A stretch of DNA of 18,971 nt from a crenarchaeote SCGC AAA261-N23 (GCA_000375685.1 AQVQ01000020.1:1-18971); one strand, 5' to 3'. Shown: positions 6,530-14,384, numbered from the stretch's first letter. Made by a program: numbers and translations. Notes: a model not told the origin generated them from the letters alone.

Positions 6530-6764
6530 TCTCAAGGAAATTTCCCTCCTCGATTTGCTTTTCTTCAGATAGAATCTTTTCAACGATCTCGGGATTTATC
6601 TTAACGGTTAAAGGCTTTAGAGGCTTTAAGATTAAACCTTCTTCTCTAATTTCAGCAATTAGAAAACTCCCTTCATCAATACCGGCGGCGATTCTAAGCG
6701 CTTTAGGTAATATTACAATTCCTTTTTTTCTAACGCGTAAAGCAAACTTTTTTGAATTGTTCAT
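6507..6764 (-). CDS. vapB: VapB antitoxin, AbrB type, upstream of the chimera
   Basis: An 85-residue AbrB-like antitoxin. The fold region is residues 5-50 (KFALRVRKKGIVILPKALRI, then AAGIDEGSFLIAEIREEGLI), followed by an acidic and basic tail (KINPEIVEKILSEEKQIEEG) for toxin contact. It starts with ATG at 6764 directly after an AT-rich TATA-like stretch (TTTTTATAATT). Its 3' end overlaps the vapC stub, as in a normal vapBC operon. Its own toxin is gone, so it is an orphan unless it neutralises another VapC or now regulates the downstream methyltransferase. Confidence 0.85.
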   Translation of the reverse strand: MNNSKKFALRVRKKGIVILPKALRIAAGIDEGSFLIAEIREEGLILKPLKPLTVKINPEIVEKILSEEKQIEEGNFLEIVRELRH

Positions 6765-6881
6765 AATTATAAAAAGTTAAACTTATTAAAGTAGTTAACC
6801 ATCTTAAATTACAATTGTTAGTAAAAGAGTAGGTTTAAATAACCAAAGATAGATTCTTAAGCTCAGAATAATTGAATTGAC

Positions 6882-6915
6882 TTCTTCCCGTCCTGAAGGG
6901 CGAGGCTCTTAATTG
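6882..6915 (-). repeat. Solo left terminus of the element family
   Basis: CCCGTCC-TGAA-GGGCGAGG (about 6888-6906) forms the family hairpin with one C/A mismatch and is followed by GCTCTTAATTG. It is the best preserved hairpin of the family in this window. It sits in the 180-bp gap between the orphan vapB and the next vapC, 30-40 bp past that toxin's stop. Confidence 0.6.
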
Positions 6916-6941
6916 ATAAAAAAGAGGTTACGGATGTCATT

Positions 6942-7388
6942 TTATTCTTTATTGTTAACATAATTTACGTCGGTAATTCTTTTCATAAAAGGAACGCTGT
7001 CAAAATGTTTATCAAAGCTGTACACTTCGCTTATGTTCGTTCTCAATGAAATTACACACGCAATAGCATCATTTGGACTTATTTTATATCTTGACGATAA
7101 AACCAAAGCTTCTTCATAATCCTTTTTGTCAACTTTTTCAATTCTTATATTTTCCATGGTAAGGAGATCTTGCAATAAACGAATTGTCACGTCTAAGCCT
7201 AATCTTGCTTCTATCATGTTAAGAATTTCTGAAATATGAACAGTAGAAGTTACAACTTCTTCTCCTCTTTCAATATTCTCAAGTATATTTATTGCTTTTT
7301 TCTTTATTTCCTTCTCTGCATCCCTAAGCTCCCTTTTTGGCTTTAGATAAGCATGAAGGAAAATAGAGGAATCCAAAAATCTAACCAT
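6942..7388 (-). CDS. vapC: VapC toxin, PIN-domain ribonuclease
   Basis: A 148-residue PIN protein with all active-site acids: Asp6 (MVRFLDSS), Glu54 (HISEILNMIE), Asp107 (ISPNDAIACVISL) and Asp126/Asp130 (YSFDKHFD). It would act as a metal-dependent RNase restrained by the VapB encoded just upstream. The ATG at 7388 overlaps the vapB stop (7381-7383). It is complete; the C-terminal tail (ITDVNYVNNKE) extends past the core fold. A solo element terminus lies just beyond its stop. Confidence 0.9.
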   Translation of the reverse strand: MVRFLDSSIFLHAYLKPKRELRDAEKEIKKKAINILENIERGEEVVTSTVHISEILNMIEARLGLDVTIRLLQDLLTMENIRIEKVDKKDYEEALVLSSRYKISPNDAIACVISLRTNISEVYSFDKHFDSVPFMKRITDVNYVNNKE

Positions 7389-7608
7389 ATATTTTATTTC
7401 TCAAAGAATGCGTATCTTCAAAATTATCCACATCAATTTCAATGGAATCCACAAAATCGGTTAGCTTCCCACGCTTTTTTATTGCCCTTATTAGAATTTC
7501 ATCATCGCTAAGTTTAATCAATATTATTCTTTTGCTAAAATTTTTCCTCCATTCCGCAGGAATAACTATTCTGCCAAATTTATCTATTTGGGTAATCTTT
7601 TCAATCAT
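7381..7608 (-). CDS. vapB: VapB antitoxin, AbrB type
   Basis: A 75-residue antitoxin with an AbrB-type N-terminus (EKITQIDKFGRIVIPAEWRK, then KRIILIKLSDDEILIRAI) and an acidic tail (FVDSIEIDVDNFEDTHSLRN) for toxin binding. I use the ATG at 7608. The open frame reaches a TTG at 7635, but TATA-like ATTATAAC lies at about 7638-7646, which would put the transcript start close to 7608, and homologues typically begin MxKITQID or similar. It overlaps vapC by 8 nt, forming a complete two-gene operon. Confidence 0.8.
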   Translation of the reverse strand: MIEKITQIDKFGRIVIPAEWRKNFSKRIILIKLSDDEILIRAIKKRGKLTDFVDSIEIDVDNFEDTHSLRNKIYG

Positions 7609-7793
7609 TTTCCATTTTATTAAAGCATTTGCCAAGTTATAATCTTAATGGCAAAATTATAAAAATTGATAATGATTCAGTTACGAATGCGATATTTAGC
7701 TATATAGAATTTAATTTAAATTTTCTATTCGGAAATTTAGCTCTATGGCATAAAGAATTGACATTGATGGCATCTCTGCATTTAAGGCTCTTA

Positions 7794-7987
7794 TTAATAC
7801 TTTACTGTTGAAATTACTTTAATCCTATATTTTAAGTTTTTCATCCAACATTCAATTAAAAAAGCAAATTCATCTATTTGTCTGCCAAAGGATTCGGCTA
7901 ATGGAATAAAATAATCTATAATGACAAAATTAAAGGAGTCACTTCATCGAGTGTATTCTTAACTGTTTCAACTATTTCTTTTTTTTA
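7794..7987 (-). pseudogene. Degraded ORF, family not recognised
   Basis: The minus strand reads EIVETVKNTLDEVTPLIL, then changes frame near 7921 into IIDYFIPLAESFGRQIDEFA, FLIECWMKNLKYRIKVISTV, ending at 7794. The join is smooth if one base was lost. Its upstream end abuts, back to back, a relic on the other strand at about 7988. I do not recognise the family. Confidence 0.35.
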
Positions 7988-8176
7988 AAAAGATATTTAA
8001 CTAATAGGTTTGCTATTGCTAAAAGATTCTTAGAAGAAGGTTTTCGTGTAGTAATTTCTTCACATAATGAGGAAAACTTATTAAGAGCTTATGAAGGCTT
8101 AAAGGATTGGAGAACCGAAAGGTTCAAATCTTGAAGATGAACCAATGCTTTGCAAAACTTTATTCTTCAATTTTAA
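7988..8176 (+). pseudogene. Fragment resembling a short-chain dehydrogenase N-terminus
   Basis: In one frame this reads IAKRFLEEGFRVVISSHNEE, NLLRAYEGL, the pattern that follows the glycine-rich nucleotide loop in short-chain dehydrogenases (helix, strand with VVISSR-like end). The glycine loop before it is missing, and the reading degenerates after about 8100. It ends at TAA 8174-8176. A small SDR relic is the best guess; it is too short to be sure. Confidence 0.35.
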
Positions 8177-8357
8177 TTATTTTTTATAAGGAAAATCATT
8201 TATGATGCGAAGTTTCTGAAAATTTTCAAAATTTAAGAAGAACTCATGAAAATCTCAACTTCGATTTTCTTTCTTTGAACATTTACGGGTTCATGAACAA
8301 AATTTTCGACACCTCCTTTAGAAGATATGAATTAAAGAATCAGATGAAGAACTCTTA
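8177..8357. other. Remainder of the 7640-8357 gap, no gene seen
   Basis: Together with 7640-7793 this is AT-rich sequence without a convincing ORF, repeat or RNA. Short open frames here are not supported by start context or recognisable motifs. Confidence 0.5.
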
Positions 8358-9479
8358 TCATTTTGAAAGTATCTTAATAACCATAATTAATATAGAAACT
8401 ATGATCAAAATACCTGCAAGCGCTGAAAAGTGCGAGAAATTTAACAAATTTATAGACGCTCTCAATATAACTCCTGTATTATAAATAGGTATGATTAAAA
8501 AATTGATAACTTTCTGCATGCTTCCTTTTCTTAGAATGAAAGGTAGAAAGATAGGAGCGAAAGCCATTATAGTATTCCCTATAAAACCCAATGATATAAT
8601 GTGAATAAAAACATCATAAGAAATTTGATTTAAAATAAATAATAGAAAGCCTAAAAATAACCAAATATAAGATATTATAAGGCAAATTTGGTTATAATAA
8701 ATTATTCTTTTTTCATTCTTTGAAAGTTTATGAATAGTTAGAGGTTTTTTAGTTTCAAATATTCTTAATGAAATAGCCATTAGAATTGCTGAGATAAGAA
8801 ATAATAAAACTGAGATATACAAAGCTACTTGAAATATTAAAGATAGCGAAAGAAAAATTAAGGAAAAAGATTGTAAAATTGCAACAGTATATGTAATTTT
8901 TTTGTAATTAACAGTTTGCCTTACTGCAACCATTCTTGTTTCAACTGCATATATTAATGAACCGATAAAACCTAATAAGAAGAACAACAAGAATCGTAGA
9001 TCAAAGAATACAAGATTGTCTAATAACCATGTTAGTGAAGCGTATAATAAAAGAGAGAAAGCAGATATGATGAAAAAAGGATCTGCTTCTGGAAAATTAG
9101 TCTTGATTAAAGAGAATCTTAAAAAATAAAAGAACAAGATAAAAGATAATAGCGTTATCGATGCTCTGAAAATTAGAATTGCATTCTGAAAGAAAATACT
9201 TAGAATTGCAAATGTAAAAGAAAAAACTAATATAATAAATAGTACTGAAGCAAAGTTGATTTGTTCGAATTTCTTAGATTTGAAATAAGGTAGCAAAACA
9301 ATCGCTACACCTATTACGAAATATGAAAGACCTAATATTTGAAAAATAGGATGAAGAATGATATAAATCGCAGGTGAAGAGTAAAAGTACAGTATAGCAA
9401 GAATTCCTAGAATTGTTCCAATAACAACTAAAATTAGCGCCGCAATCAAATATGCGAAACGTAATTTAATGCTCATCAT
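8358..9479 (-). CDS. 12-TM membrane protein, NnrS-like
   Basis: A 373-residue integral membrane protein with about twelve hydrophobic segments and short charged loops. Segment 2 begins with ILHPIFQILGLSYFVIGVAI and ends LLPYFKSKK. Segment 10 reads FIHIISLGFIGNTIMAFAPI, then FLPFIL. The histidine-x3-Gln-x2-Gly arrangement and the H-x5-G-F-I-G-x-x-I pattern resemble NnrS-type haem/copper membrane proteins linked to nitric oxide tolerance. That match is from memory of the family and is tentative. The start is the ATG at 9479 (a second ATG follows at 9476); the longer frame to a TTG at 9491 would run into the promoter. TATA-like ATTATATAATT lies at about 9496-9506, shared with the divergent HEPN gene. 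Confidence 0.6.
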   Translation of the reverse strand: MMSIKLRFAYLIAALILVVIGTILGILAILYFYSSPAIYIILHPIFQILGLSYFVIGVAIVLLPYFKSKKFEQINFASVLFIILVFSFTFAILSIFFQNAILIFRASITLLSFILFFYFLRFSLIKTNFPEADPFFIISAFSLLLYASLTWLLDNLVFFDLRFLLFFLLGFIGSLIYAVETRMVAVRQTVNYKKITYTVAILQSFSLIFLSLSLIFQVALYISVLLFLISAILMAISLRIFETKKPLTIHKLSKNEKRIIYYNQICLIISYIWLFLGFLLFILNQISYDVFIHIISLGFIGNTIMAFAPIFLPFILRKGSMQKVINFLIIPIYNTGVILRASINLLNFSHFSALAGILIIVSILIMVIKILSK

Positions 9480-9524
9480 AAAAGATAACAAATTAATTAT
9501 ATAATTTTAAAATTGAATTATCCT

Positions 9525-9890
9525 ATGGATTTTTTGAAGAAAAAAGCCAAGTATTTCGAAGAAGAAGCACGAGAAGCTTATGAGAAAAGCAGATTTACTT
9601 TGGTTTTGTTTTTTGTTGAACAATCTATTCAGCTTTATCTTAGATACTTGATATATAAGAGAATAGGTGATTATCCAAAGACTCATAATTTAAAAATATT
9701 ATTTGATAATTTGAACAGATTAATTAATATATCAGAATTTATATCAGAAAATGAAGAAATCATAGATTTATTGACAACTTCATATATTGAGTCGTGATAT
9801 ACTATGATGGAATACAGTAAAAAGAGTGCAGAAATATCACTTAAATTTCTAGATAAATTTGAAGAAAAATTTAACAATGAAATTAATTGA
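9525..9890 (+). pseudogene. HEPN gene with an in-frame stop at the conserved arginine
   Basis: HEPN partner of the second HEPN-MNT pair. Residues 1-90 are a normal HEPN sequence (FFVEQSIQLYLRYLIYKRIG, KTHNLKILFDNL). At codon 91 (9795-9797) it reads TCG TGA TAT: Ser-stop-Tyr, where the other HEPN in this window has SRY with the R of the R-x6-H motif. The same frame then stays open for 30 more codons (YTMMEYSKKSAEISLKFLDK, FEEKFNNEIN) to TGA at 9888-9890, overlapping the MNT gene as an intact HEPN would. A single CGA-to-TGA change explains it. The His position is Ser here, so catalysis may already have been lost. The start is ATG 9525; the frame extends to a TTG at 9513. Confidence 0.8.
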
Positions 9891-10227
9891 CATTCTGCAA
9901 GAAATGGCTATTAACTTTGAAAAATACAGAAAGAATTATAAAGAATATGCTAATGAAATAAAGGAAATGGCTTTAGAGCATTTCGGGAGCAACTTTATGA
10001 AACTTCTCGTATTCGGAAGCATGGTGAAAGGTAATTATAGAGCTGATAGCGATATCGACATAGCTATAATTTTAAGAGAAAGTATGAATGAATTCGAAAG
10101 AGTAAAATTTGTTTCGCTTATAAATAAGAAATTTAAATTGAATCCTTTTGAAATTCACATAATTTCAATCGACGTATGGGAAAAGTGGTATAAGAATTTC
10201 GTTAAAAGTGACTTCATTGAAATCTAA
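9877..10227 (+). CDS. MNT-type minimal nucleotidyltransferase
   Basis: A 116-residue nucleotidyltransferase with the canonical GS motif (LLVFGSMVKG, Gly47-Ser48) and DxD (DSDIDIAII, Asp59 and Asp61). PFEIHIISIDVWEKWY follows at the C-terminus, where a further acidic residue is expected. It is the antitoxin-type partner of the HEPN protein encoded just upstream. I use the ATG at 9877, which overlaps the full HEPN frame by 14 nt, like the 17-nt overlap in the pair at 948-1704; the frame itself opens earlier at a TTG (9859). The gene is intact although its HEPN partner has a stop. Its TAA (10225-10227) directly abuts an element terminus (ACTGACC from 10229). Confidence 0.85.
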   Translation: MKLIDILQEMAINFEKYRKNYKEYANEIKEMALEHFGSNFMKLLVFGSMVKGNYRADSDIDIAIILRESMNEFERVKFVSLINKKFKLNPFEIHIISIDVWEKWYKNFVKSDFIEI

Positions 10228-10228
10228 T

Positions 10229-10258
10229 ACTGACCACTAAGGGACGGGGATCTCATTT
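10229..10258 (-). repeat. Minimal element scar: right terminus joined to left-end remnant
   Basis: ACTGACC (10229-10235), the right end seen at 2151 and 12975, is followed at once by ACTAAGGGACGGGGATCTCA, a degenerate form of the left end with the left hairpin arm missing. The whole scar is about 30 bp and begins two bases after the MNT stop codon. Confidence 0.45.
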
Positions 10259-10357
10259 TTGTAATTATTCAAAGTAGAATTATCAATACATTCGAATATA
10301 AAATTTCTCAGTTGCTGGGAAAAAATTTTTAATTTTTTTCCTAGTTAATATGTTATT

Positions 10358-11641
10358 ATGTACGAGAGAAGATTGGTCAAGGATTATTTTATTCACGAGA
10401 AGGAAAAAATTCACAACTTAAAAATAATAGATAGAGAGCTAAAGGTAGAATTCATTGAAGGTAAAGCTATTGCAATTGTTGGTCCAAGAAGATCGGGAAA
10501 GACATTTTTCTTAAAATCATTCAGCTTAAAGCAAAATGTATTTTTCTATATAGACTTTGAGAATATAATCTTCAAAAAAATCTTGCCTCATGAAATTTTC
10601 GAAATAATATCGATATATAATGAAATTTTTGGAGATAGTCCTTCTCTTCTTCTTTTAGATGAAATTCAGAATTTGCCAGAATGGCAAAGTGTAGTAAGAG
10701 CTTTATTAGAAAGGGATTATAAGCTTCTAATTTCAGGTTCTTCTTCAAAGCTCCTTAGCATGGAAATCGGTACCCAGTTAAGAGGAAGAAGCTTAAGTTA
10801 CTTACTCCTTCCTTTCAGTTTTAGAGAATTTTTACATATCAAGGATTTCAAGTTGGAAAGATATCTCACGTTGGAGAATGAAGGAAAAGTAAAGAATTTT
10901 TTAAGAGAATATATCGAGGGAAGCTCTTATCCTGAAGTTTTGATAACTGGTAATGAAAGGATACTAGGAGAATACTACAATACTATACTCTATACCGATT
11001 TTGTAGAAAGATTCAAGCTTAAAAGCTTAGAAGTTGCAAGATTTATATTCAACTTCTTTATCCAGAATTTCTCAAACGAGTTTAGCATAAATAAAATAGC
11101 TAATTTCCTTTCTTCTCAGGGAATAAAATTCGGCAAAGAAACTGTATATGAATACGTTGAAAAGCTACCAGAAACTTTGAATGTATTCTTCATTGAAAGA
11201 TATGAAAAAAGCATTTACAAAAGGAAAGCATGGCCTAGGAAATGCTATGTATGTGATTGGGGATTAAGCAAATTGCTAAGATTTGAAAAGGATTACGGGA
11301 AAATAATGGAGAATATAGTTTTTCTTGAATTAAAAAGAAAAATGAACGAAAATCCTTTCCTTGATATAACGTATTTAAAAATTAATAAAGGTGAGGTAGA
11401 TTTCGTAATAAGAGAAGGGCTAAAAGTGAAGCACTTAATACAAATAACTTATGCCCATTCAAAGGATGAATTAGAAAAAAGAGAAATTAAAAGCCTATTG
11501 AAAGCGAGTGAACTGCTCAGATGCAAGGATTTGTTAATAATTACTTGGGATTACGAAGATTTGCTGAAGTTAAATGATTCAGAAATAAAATGTATTCCGT
11601 TGTGGAAATGGCTTTTAAAGATTGAACAGACACCTAAATAG
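10358..11641 (+). CDS. AAA ATPase with DUF4143 C-terminus
   Basis: A 427-residue protein of the AAA_14 + DUF4143 architecture. Walker A is GPRRSGKT (42-49), Walker B is LLLLDE (97-102), and the sensor region is LISGSSSKL (124-132). A wHTH-like segment is at about 240-275 and a nuclease-like tail has EVDFVI (346-351) and LIQITY (360-365). It ends with IPLWKW near the C-terminus. The family is common in archaea, is often clustered with toxin-antitoxin genes and has no settled function; the tail lacks the ExK of true PD-(D/E)XK enzymes (QIT instead). ATG 10358 lies about 30 nt after a TTTTTAATTTTT stretch that could serve as TATA. A single-gene unit. Residues 346-402 match the ATPase at 16073 in 43 of 57 positions by my count, far more than the ATPase domains do. 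Confidence 0.85.
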   Translation: MYERRLVKDYFIHEKEKIHNLKIIDRELKVEFIEGKAIAIVGPRRSGKTFFLKSFSLKQNVFFYIDFENIIFKKILPHEIFEIISIYNEIFGDSPSLLLLDEIQNLPEWQSVVRALLERDYKLLISGSSSKLLSMEIGTQLRGRSLSYLLLPFSFREFLHIKDFKLERYLTLENEGKVKNFLREYIEGSSYPEVLITGNERILGEYYNTILYTDFVERFKLKSLEVARFIFNFFIQNFSNEFSINKIANFLSSQGIKFGKETVYEYVEKLPETLNVFFIERYEKSIYKRKAWPRKCYVCDWGLSKLLRFEKDYGKIMENIVFLELKRKMNENPFLDITYLKINKGEVDFVIREGLKVKHLIQITYAHSKDELEKREIKSLLKASELLRCKDLLIITWDYEDLLKLNDSEIKCIPLWKWLLKIEQTPK

Positions 11642-11850
11642 CATGAAGGAAGTTAAAAACGAAGTCTTCACTACTAAAATGCCATGCTTTTTCATATATT
11701 ATTAGCCTTTTTGCTAACCTTCAGGCGACTTAAAGTGCTATGGTTCCCTTAGGAGGATTTATTGGTTTATGGCTGACCCAGAAGGTGTGAGGTTTGTCTT
11801 TCATTTTGTTAACTAATATTAGTATGTTAGAATTAAGAATAAATCTTTAG
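11642..11850. other. Start of a gene graveyard, nothing assignable
   Basis: This is the first part of a 1.3-kb stretch without an intact gene between the ATPase and element copy 2. A short plus-strand reading SAMVPLGGFIGLWL near 11730-11775 looks membrane-like but is too short to assign. Confidence 0.5.
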
Positions 11851-12129
11851 ATATCGTCAACAATTAAAAATCTCATTAAAAATTCACAAACCTATAAAGA
11901 ATCATATGAAAATGGAAAGATACTATAAGAATGCAATTATAAACTAATTACGCGATACGAATTTCATCAAGCTTATGGGAATATTAAGGAGAGCTATATT
12001 TTTGCATAATTATGTAGTTTCATAATTTCAAGAGTTGAAGAAGAAATTAAAAGCAAGGAGAAAAGGTTTATCTATCGTATCCTCAAAGACTGGAAAGATT
12101 TTATTTCATTAGGTATGATTGCCAATTAA
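11851..12129 (+). pseudogene. Degraded ORF with two in-frame stops, family not recognised
   Basis: One frame stays protein-like for 92 codons apart from two TAA stops: SQTYKESYENGKIL, stop, ECNYKLITRYEFHQAYGNIK, ESYIFA, stop, LCSFIISRVEEEIKSKEKRF, IYRILKDWKDFISLGMIAN, ending TAA at 12127-12129. Reading-frame continuity across two stops suggests nonsense decay of a real gene. The family is unknown. Confidence 0.35.
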
Positions 12130-12145
12130 TATCTCAATTACTTCT

Positions 12146-12350
12146 TTATAAATAGGGATATATATCATTTTTAGGAAAAGGTTTCAAAAAGGCTTTATCT
12201 ACTTGGTTGTTCTTCAACAAATCTTATCCTTCTTAAGCCTCTCTCATTAGGATCGCTAGAAGCTATTTTGGGTGTACATTTTCGTTCAAACCTTAAGCCG
12301 ACTTAATACATTTTGTTCTATAAATATGGGGAAAAATTCTTCTACTTAAG
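12146..12350 (-). pseudogene. Degraded ORF, family not recognised
   Basis: The minus strand reads GLRFERKCTPKIASSDPNER, GLRRIRFVEE, then after a one-base shift NQVDKAFLKPFPKNDIYPYL and a stop at 12146-12148. An upstream piece in a third frame gives LDLSRRIFPHIYRTKCIKSA. The composition is protein-like, but I cannot name a family. Confidence 0.35.
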
Positions 12351-12368
12351 TCCAAATTATTGCTTTTA

Positions 12369-12600
12369 TTTGGATTTAAGTATCATTATCTACTGGTATC
12401 CAAGGCGTGCCTTAAGTTAAGTTTGACTCTCTTACTACACTAGGAGATTTATGCGGAGGTAAAGCAAGAAGAAGGTCAAACTTATCTTTTCCTTATTCTC
12501 AAAGAATATTTCCCTTTTCTCTTTGTCGATATAAAATAACACAAATTCCACTTTGGCCATTTTCTCGCTGAATAGCTCATTATTTAAAATTCTAGGAAAT
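12369..12600 (-). pseudogene. Relic of a sulfide:quinone oxidoreductase-like flavoprotein
   Basis: The minus strand gives VEFVLFYIDKEKREIFFENK in one frame, then KFDLLLALPPHKSPSVVRES, NLT, stop, GTPWIPVDNDT in another. The pattern (Y/F)DLL-(x)3-PPHK-x-P-x-VV followed by GW/PW-IPVD is characteristic of FAD-dependent sulfide:quinone oxidoreductases and related type II NADH dehydrogenase-like enzymes. Only about 75 residues of the middle to C-terminal region remain, with a frameshift and at least two stops. The call rests on motif recognition. Confidence 0.55.
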
Positions 12601-12713
12601 GCAAAATACCATAAAGTAACAGCAGGTAAAAGTTATATGTATAGCTATAATTCTTTATAACTATATTTAAATAAAAATAATTTTGATTTAACTTTATTTT
12701 ATCTTTTTTCATT

Positions 12714-12974
12714 TTAACATTTATTATTTATATCTTTTTTAAATGCTCCCATTATTTTTCCAATTCTTTACCACCCACTTTACGTAGATATATCCAAAGC
12801 TCTTTTTCTATGCATTCGAATAGCTAAATTGATTTGGATATTCTCTAATCCCTTTCATAATATGTCTTCAGTTAAATAGTTTTCAATCATTTTAAGAATA
12901 CTAGCTTTTACATAATTAATTTCATCAAATATCTATCCAATTTCTTCTGATTTTTCTTTTGCTTCAATACTATG
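12714..12974 (-). pseudogene. Degraded small ORF abutting element copy 2
   Basis: The minus strand reads SIEAKEKSEEIG, stop, IFDEINYVKASILKMIENYL, TEDIL, stop, KGLENIQINLAIRMHRKRAL, DIST. It then shifts frame to KVGGKELEK and GAFKKDINNKC, ending at 12714. The gene begins exactly at the element boundary (ACTGACC at 12975), which suggests it was cut by the insertion. The highly helical, charged sequence does not let me name a family. Confidence 0.4.
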
Positions 12975-13322
12975 ACTGACCTCCTCAATACCCTAGAAAG
13001 GAGAGGTTACACTTCTAGAGAAGTTCATTGGTTTCTAGAATTGATTCTTAGCTACATTTCTCATTTACTGGACATTTTATAGCTTAGAGCTCCCCCCATT
13101 TAATCAGGTCCTAAATAAACCTTCATTAAGAGGGTAGCTAGCCCTAAATCTGGATTCTATTAAGAATCCTTCATTAAAAAGAAATACTGAATGCTCCTTC
13201 CTAAGTCCCATAAGGCCCTCTATCGAGCTTTAGAGTAGTGTCACTGAATTTCTTGACATTTTTATAAAATAATTATTTAAATATATTCATCCTCTCCTAA
13301 AGGGCAAAGCTTTCATTTGTGT
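12975..13322 (-). mobile_element. Internally deleted IS200/IS605-like element, copy 2
   Basis: A full-length counterpart of the remnant at 2151-2500, in the same orientation. It has the same ACTGACC right end and the same internal blocks (AGTGTCACTGA, ATTTTTATAAAATAA, TTTAAATATATTC). The left end is ATCCTCTCC-TAAA-GGGCAAAG (about 13289-13309), followed by CTTTCATTTGTGTAA. The internal ORF is broken here and the hairpin carries additional mismatches, so this is an older or less constrained copy. Confidence 0.65.
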
Positions 13323-13381
13323 AATAACGATCTCAATTTTGATAAAAGGAAACTTTTAAAGTTTTAAGTAAATTAGTTACT

Positions 13382-14251
13382 GTGATCGAGATAGTAATTA
13401 CACTAGTACAATACTTACTTGCTGTGATATCTGGTTTCTTGGTTGGTTTCAGTTTAGGACTGATAGGTGGAGGAGGTTCTATCCTTGCTGTACCCCTATT
13501 GCTATACTTTGTGGGTTTAGCCGAGGTCCCTCATCAATACGCTTCCAACCCAGAACTAGCCTATGAATACTCTAACTTCATCGATCATGTTGCAGTAGGT
13601 ACTACGGCCTTAGCAGTAGGACTGAATGCTTATATTGATAGCTTATTTCATTTCAAGAAAGGTAACGTGAGACTAACTGAGGGAATAATATTTGCGATTC
13701 CAGGCGTCCTTGGAGCTACTTTAGGAGGATACGTTAGCCATATAACGCCAGGTCAATCACTTCTATTCTTCTTCGGAATATTAATGATAGCTGTGGCACT
13801 ACTCATGCTCAGACAAAAGTCCCTGGATGTAAAAGACACTGCTGTGGCTCAAGGAGGATTAGTGCGCCCCTCTTTATTTAGGGTCATTCCTACTGGTCTG
13901 GCGGTAGGGTTCGCTTCTGGATACTTTGGTATAGGAGGAGGATTTCTGATAGTTCCAGGACTTTTGTTCAGCACAGGTTTAAGTATGATTAAGGCGGTGG
14001 GCACGTCACTGATAGTTGTGGGCACATTTGGAATAACAACTGCTGCTGTTGATTCCATTTATGGTTACGTTTATCCTCTAATTAGCTTACTCTATCTCGC
14101 AGGTGGTGTAATTGGCGGATATGCAGGAACCTCGATTGCCTCGAGGTTACCTAGGGGAGTCCTGAGAAAAACCTTCGCATTTATTATAATCCTGGTGGCT
14201 GTTTACATCATGGTTTTAAACTACAATGGGCTTTTCCTCCTCATTCATTAG
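13382..14251 (+). CDS. TauE/SafE-family membrane permease (sulfite/sulfoacetate exporter type)
   Basis: A 289-residue membrane protein with the duplicated TauE/SafE signature: GLIGGGGSILAVPLL at 26-40 and GYFGIGGGFLIVPGLL at 180-195. Each begins a half of about four membrane helices. The family exports small anions, often sulfur compounds such as sulfite or sulfoacetate; the substrate here is not known, but sulfur metabolism suits a Sulfolobales host. It starts with GTG at 13382, about 25 nt after TTTTAAAG (13346-13362), fitting a leaderless transcript. The GC content is visibly higher and the codon use different from the ATPase and TA genes around it, so it looks like ordinary backbone rather than island DNA. 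It lies 60 bp past element copy 2. Confidence 0.85.
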   Translation: MIEIVITLVQYLLAVISGFLVGFSLGLIGGGGSILAVPLLLYFVGLAEVPHQYASNPELAYEYSNFIDHVAVGTTALAVGLNAYIDSLFHFKKGNVRLTEGIIFAIPGVLGATLGGYVSHITPGQSLLFFFGILMIAVALLMLRQKSLDVKDTAVAQGGLVRPSLFRVIPTGLAVGFASGYFGIGGGFLIVPGLLFSTGLSMIKAVGTSLIVVGTFGITTAAVDSIYGYVYPLISLLYLAGGVIGGYAGTSIASRLPRGVLRKTFAFIIILVAVYIMVLNYNGLFLLIH

Positions 14252-14384
14252 AGCTCATTCCTCCATATAGAATATTCTTCTTTAGAACGGTAAATTTGGT
14301 AAAAGACTTTAAGCACTTCTTCAAGATTTGCTTTCTTCTCTTTCGTGGTAATTTCTTCATGTTTTCCTTGTTTCTGTATTTAAT
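14248..14384 (-). pseudogene. Possible C-terminal fragment, not recognised
   Basis: A minus-strand run of about 43 codons reads IQKQGKHEEITTKEKKANLE, EVLKVFYQIYRSKEEYSIWR, NEL, and ends at TAA 14248-14250, overlapping the TauE stop. It has no start codon and a stop directly upstream. It could be chance or the tail of a lost gene. Confidence 0.25.

Noticed and set aside
7629..7811. Plus-strand ORF of 60 codons
   Set aside because: No recognisable motif, promoter or Shine-Dalgarno; it overlaps the vapB promoter and part of a minus-strand relic.
8275..8484. Plus-strand ORF of 69 codons
   Set aside because: Its second half is antisense to the end of the 12-TM protein and the rest is AT-rich filler.
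9795..9797. TGA as selenocysteine or other recoded residue in the HEPN gene
   Set aside because: Sulfolobales are not known to use selenocysteine, no SECIS-like hairpin is apparent, and the expected residue is arginine, one transition away from TGA.
11725..11780. Possible MFS/permease fragment (SAMVPLGGFIGLWL)
   Set aside because: Too short, no second motif, and both flanks are full of stops.
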